Notes under the pieces: generated by a model
Databases searched by the model: none
Told to the model about the DNA's origin: nothing
What the model saw: the letters and a program-made list of their open reading frames with translations, nothing else
Made by a program: the position numbers and the translations under genes
Part shown: positions 62,986 to 64,000 of the stretch, piece after piece
Layout of the letters: each line of letters begins with the position of its first letter
How positions within the stretch are numbered: the first letter of the stretch is position 1
NCBI RefSeq assembly: GCF_021284765.1
Contig: NZ_CP089924.1
Span: 62,001-126,000, forward strand
Reading direction: 5' to 3'
From: Lysobacter sp. 5GHs7-4
Lineage (GTDB): Bacteria; Pseudomonadota; Gammaproteobacteria; Xanthomonadales; Xanthomonadaceae
Length of the DNA stretch: 64,000 nt

Positions 62986-63579
62986 ATGACTCCGCCCCAA
63001 CCGCTGCTCCCGCCACGCTGGACCTGGCAGCCGCATACGCCCGGCCACGCCGCGCAGGCGCAGGCGCAGGCCTGGCTGGCGCAGCAGTTGCGGACCGATC
63101 CGCAGGCCCTGCGCCTGGCCCGCGACGACCGCCAGCGGCCCTACCTGGAGGCGCCGTTCCAGCACTGGGACTGCAACTGGAGCCACAGCGGCGACAGCCT
63201 GCTGATCGCCCTGACCGCGCACGGCCGGGTCGGCGTGGACCTGGAGCGACTGCGCCCGCGGCCGCGCGCGCTGGCGGTGTCCGAGCGCTACTTCACCGCT
63301 CCCGAAACCGCCTGGCTGGACGCCCAGGCCGACCGCGACCGCGCCTTCCTGCGCCTGTGGTGCCTGAAGGAAGCCGTGCTCAAGGCCCACGGCCACGGTC
63401 TCTCGTTCGGCCTGCACCGGCTGCGCTTCGAGGAGCGCGACGCACTGCTGGTACTGGTGGACAGCGACCCCGCCCTGGGCGCGCCGCACGAATGGCGGCT
63501 GCAGGAGCTGGCGCCCGCGCCGGGCTACGTCGGCGCGCTGGCCTGGCGCCCGCGACCGGGCGCGCCGGCGCCGCCCTGA
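62986..63579 (+). CDS. 4'-phosphopantetheinyl transferase (Sfp/HetI-type)
   Basis: 197 residues from ATG 62986; GTG 62971 would add 5 residues. Sfp-type motifs: [20 protein letters not shown] (metal-binding Asp-Glu) and [18 protein letters not shown] (catalytic Glu-Lys). It transfers phosphopantetheine from CoA to the serine of an ACP or carrier domain; the ACP at 23.5 kb (Ser44) is the most obvious substrate in this window. It shares a 186-bp divergent gap with the ligase gene and precedes rsmG. Confidence 0.86.
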   Translation: MTPPQPLLPPRWTWQPHTPGHAAQAQAQAWLAQQLRTDPQALRLARDDRQRPYLEAPFQHWDCNWSHSGDSLLIALTAHGRVGVDLERLRPRPRALAVSERYFTAPETAWLDAQADRDRAFLRLWCLKEAVLKAHGHGLSFGLHRLRFEERDALLVLVDSDPALGAPHEWRLQELAPAPGYVGALAWRPRPGAPAPP

Positions 63580-63628
63580 TTCGGACCGCGCGCGGAGCCG
63601 GTCGCCGCCATCGGCGATACTGTCGGCA

Positions 63629-64000
63629 ATGAACGCAACCGCCCCCCTCCCGCCCGGGCTCCGCCGCGAGCTCGAATCCGGCCTGTCCGCGCTGGCCCTG
63701 GATCCGGCCCTGGCCGCGCCGCTGCTGGACTACCTGGCCCTGCTCGCGCGCTGGAACCGCACCTACAACCTCACCGCCGTGCGCGATCCGCAGGAGATGG
63801 TGACCAAGCACCTGCTGGACTCTCTGGCCATGCACCCCTACGTCGACGCGATCGCGCACGACGGCGGCGCCCTGGCCGATCTGGGCACGGGCGCCGGCCT
63901 GCCCGGTATTCCCCTGGCCATCGTCAAGCCCGGCCTGCGCGTGACCCTGGTGGAGAGCAACGGCAAGAAAGCGCGCTTCATGCGCGAGGCCCTGCGCACG
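63629..64000 (+). CDS. rsmG: 16S rRNA (guanine527-N7)-methyltransferase, 5' part
   Basis: The first 124 codons are present; the gene continues past the window edge. ATG 63629 starts the recognised RsmG/GidB sequence: [35 protein letters not shown] followed by the SAM-binding [15 protein letters not shown] and [15 protein letters not shown]. RsmG adds a methyl group to G527 of 16S rRNA and is commonly near the chromosome's origin region with parA/parB; those genes, if present, lie outside this window. Confidence 0.95.
   Translation, partial: MNATAPLPPGLRRELESGLSALALDPALAAPLLDYLALLARWNRTYNLTAVRDPQEMVTKHLLDSLAMHPYVDAIAHDGGALADLGTGAGLPGIPLAIVKPGLRVTLVESNGKKARFMREALRT

Overview
The window is about 70% GC and densely packed. 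Its gene content points to a gammaproteobacterium of the Xanthomonadaceae, most like Lysobacter. The main evidence is a xanthomonadin-type aryl polyene pigment cluster with a chorismatase and a FAD-dependent halogenase, the MoxR-DUF58-DUF4350-DUF4129-SpoIIM-RDD membrane operon, an ECF sigma factor/transmembrane kinase pair, and many short hairpin repeats of the kind scattered through xanthomonad genomes. No rRNA, tRNA, CRISPR array, transposase or phage gene was recognised.

Layout: 0-11 kb holds envelope and periplasmic proteins: a cut-off Cys-rich membrane protein, a Coa1-like protein, a DUF885 metallopeptidase-like protein, a very large alpha-2-macroglobulin and a membrane-anchored beta-lactamase-family hydrolase. 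An XRE-cupin regulator and a DUF218 protein follow. From 12.9 to 26.3 kb lies the pigment cluster in three transcription units: ketosynthase/chain-length factor/glycosyltransferase (+); ACP, COG4648 membrane protein, ApeI-like dehydratase, acyltransferase, LolA-like, MMPL exporter, ApeP-like dehydratase, an unknown gene, FabG and a lipoprotein (-); and halogenase plus XanB2-type chorismatase (+). A perfect 24-bp palindrome sits between the last two units. The starter-unit ligase and the phosphopantetheinyl transferase that such a pathway needs lie about 35 kb away, at 61.4-63.6 kb.

27-29.5 kb carries half of an Opp/Yej-type peptide importer. 29.6-36.2 kb is a sulfur-acquisition block: Rrf2 regulator, DUF2292, OprO/P-type porin, sulfate-binding protein, CysT, CysW, CysA. 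36.5-41.2 kb has hemB, aroE and small proteins. 41.3-48.2 kb is the MoxR operon. 48.3-51.9 kb has a gamma-carbonic anhydrase, a DUF4303-HEAT protein and a coniferyl-aldehyde-type dehydrogenase. 51.9-59.2 kb pairs a large DUF11 repeat protein with a divergent ECF sigma factor and membrane Ser/Thr kinase. 59.4-64 kb has exonuclease III, an 870-bp repeat-rich non-coding region, a GlsB/YeaQ protein, the ligase/PPTase pair and the start of rsmG.

The most notable observations are two TonB-receptor-like VGSR/TGSR motifs in the predicted bait region of the alpha-2-macroglobulin, the palindromic operator candidate in the pigment cluster, a REP pair plus an in-frame 15-bp minisatellite at the cysT start, and an inverted repeat over the start of the Rrf2 gene. 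All functional calls rest on motifs and gene context read by eye; no database search was run.
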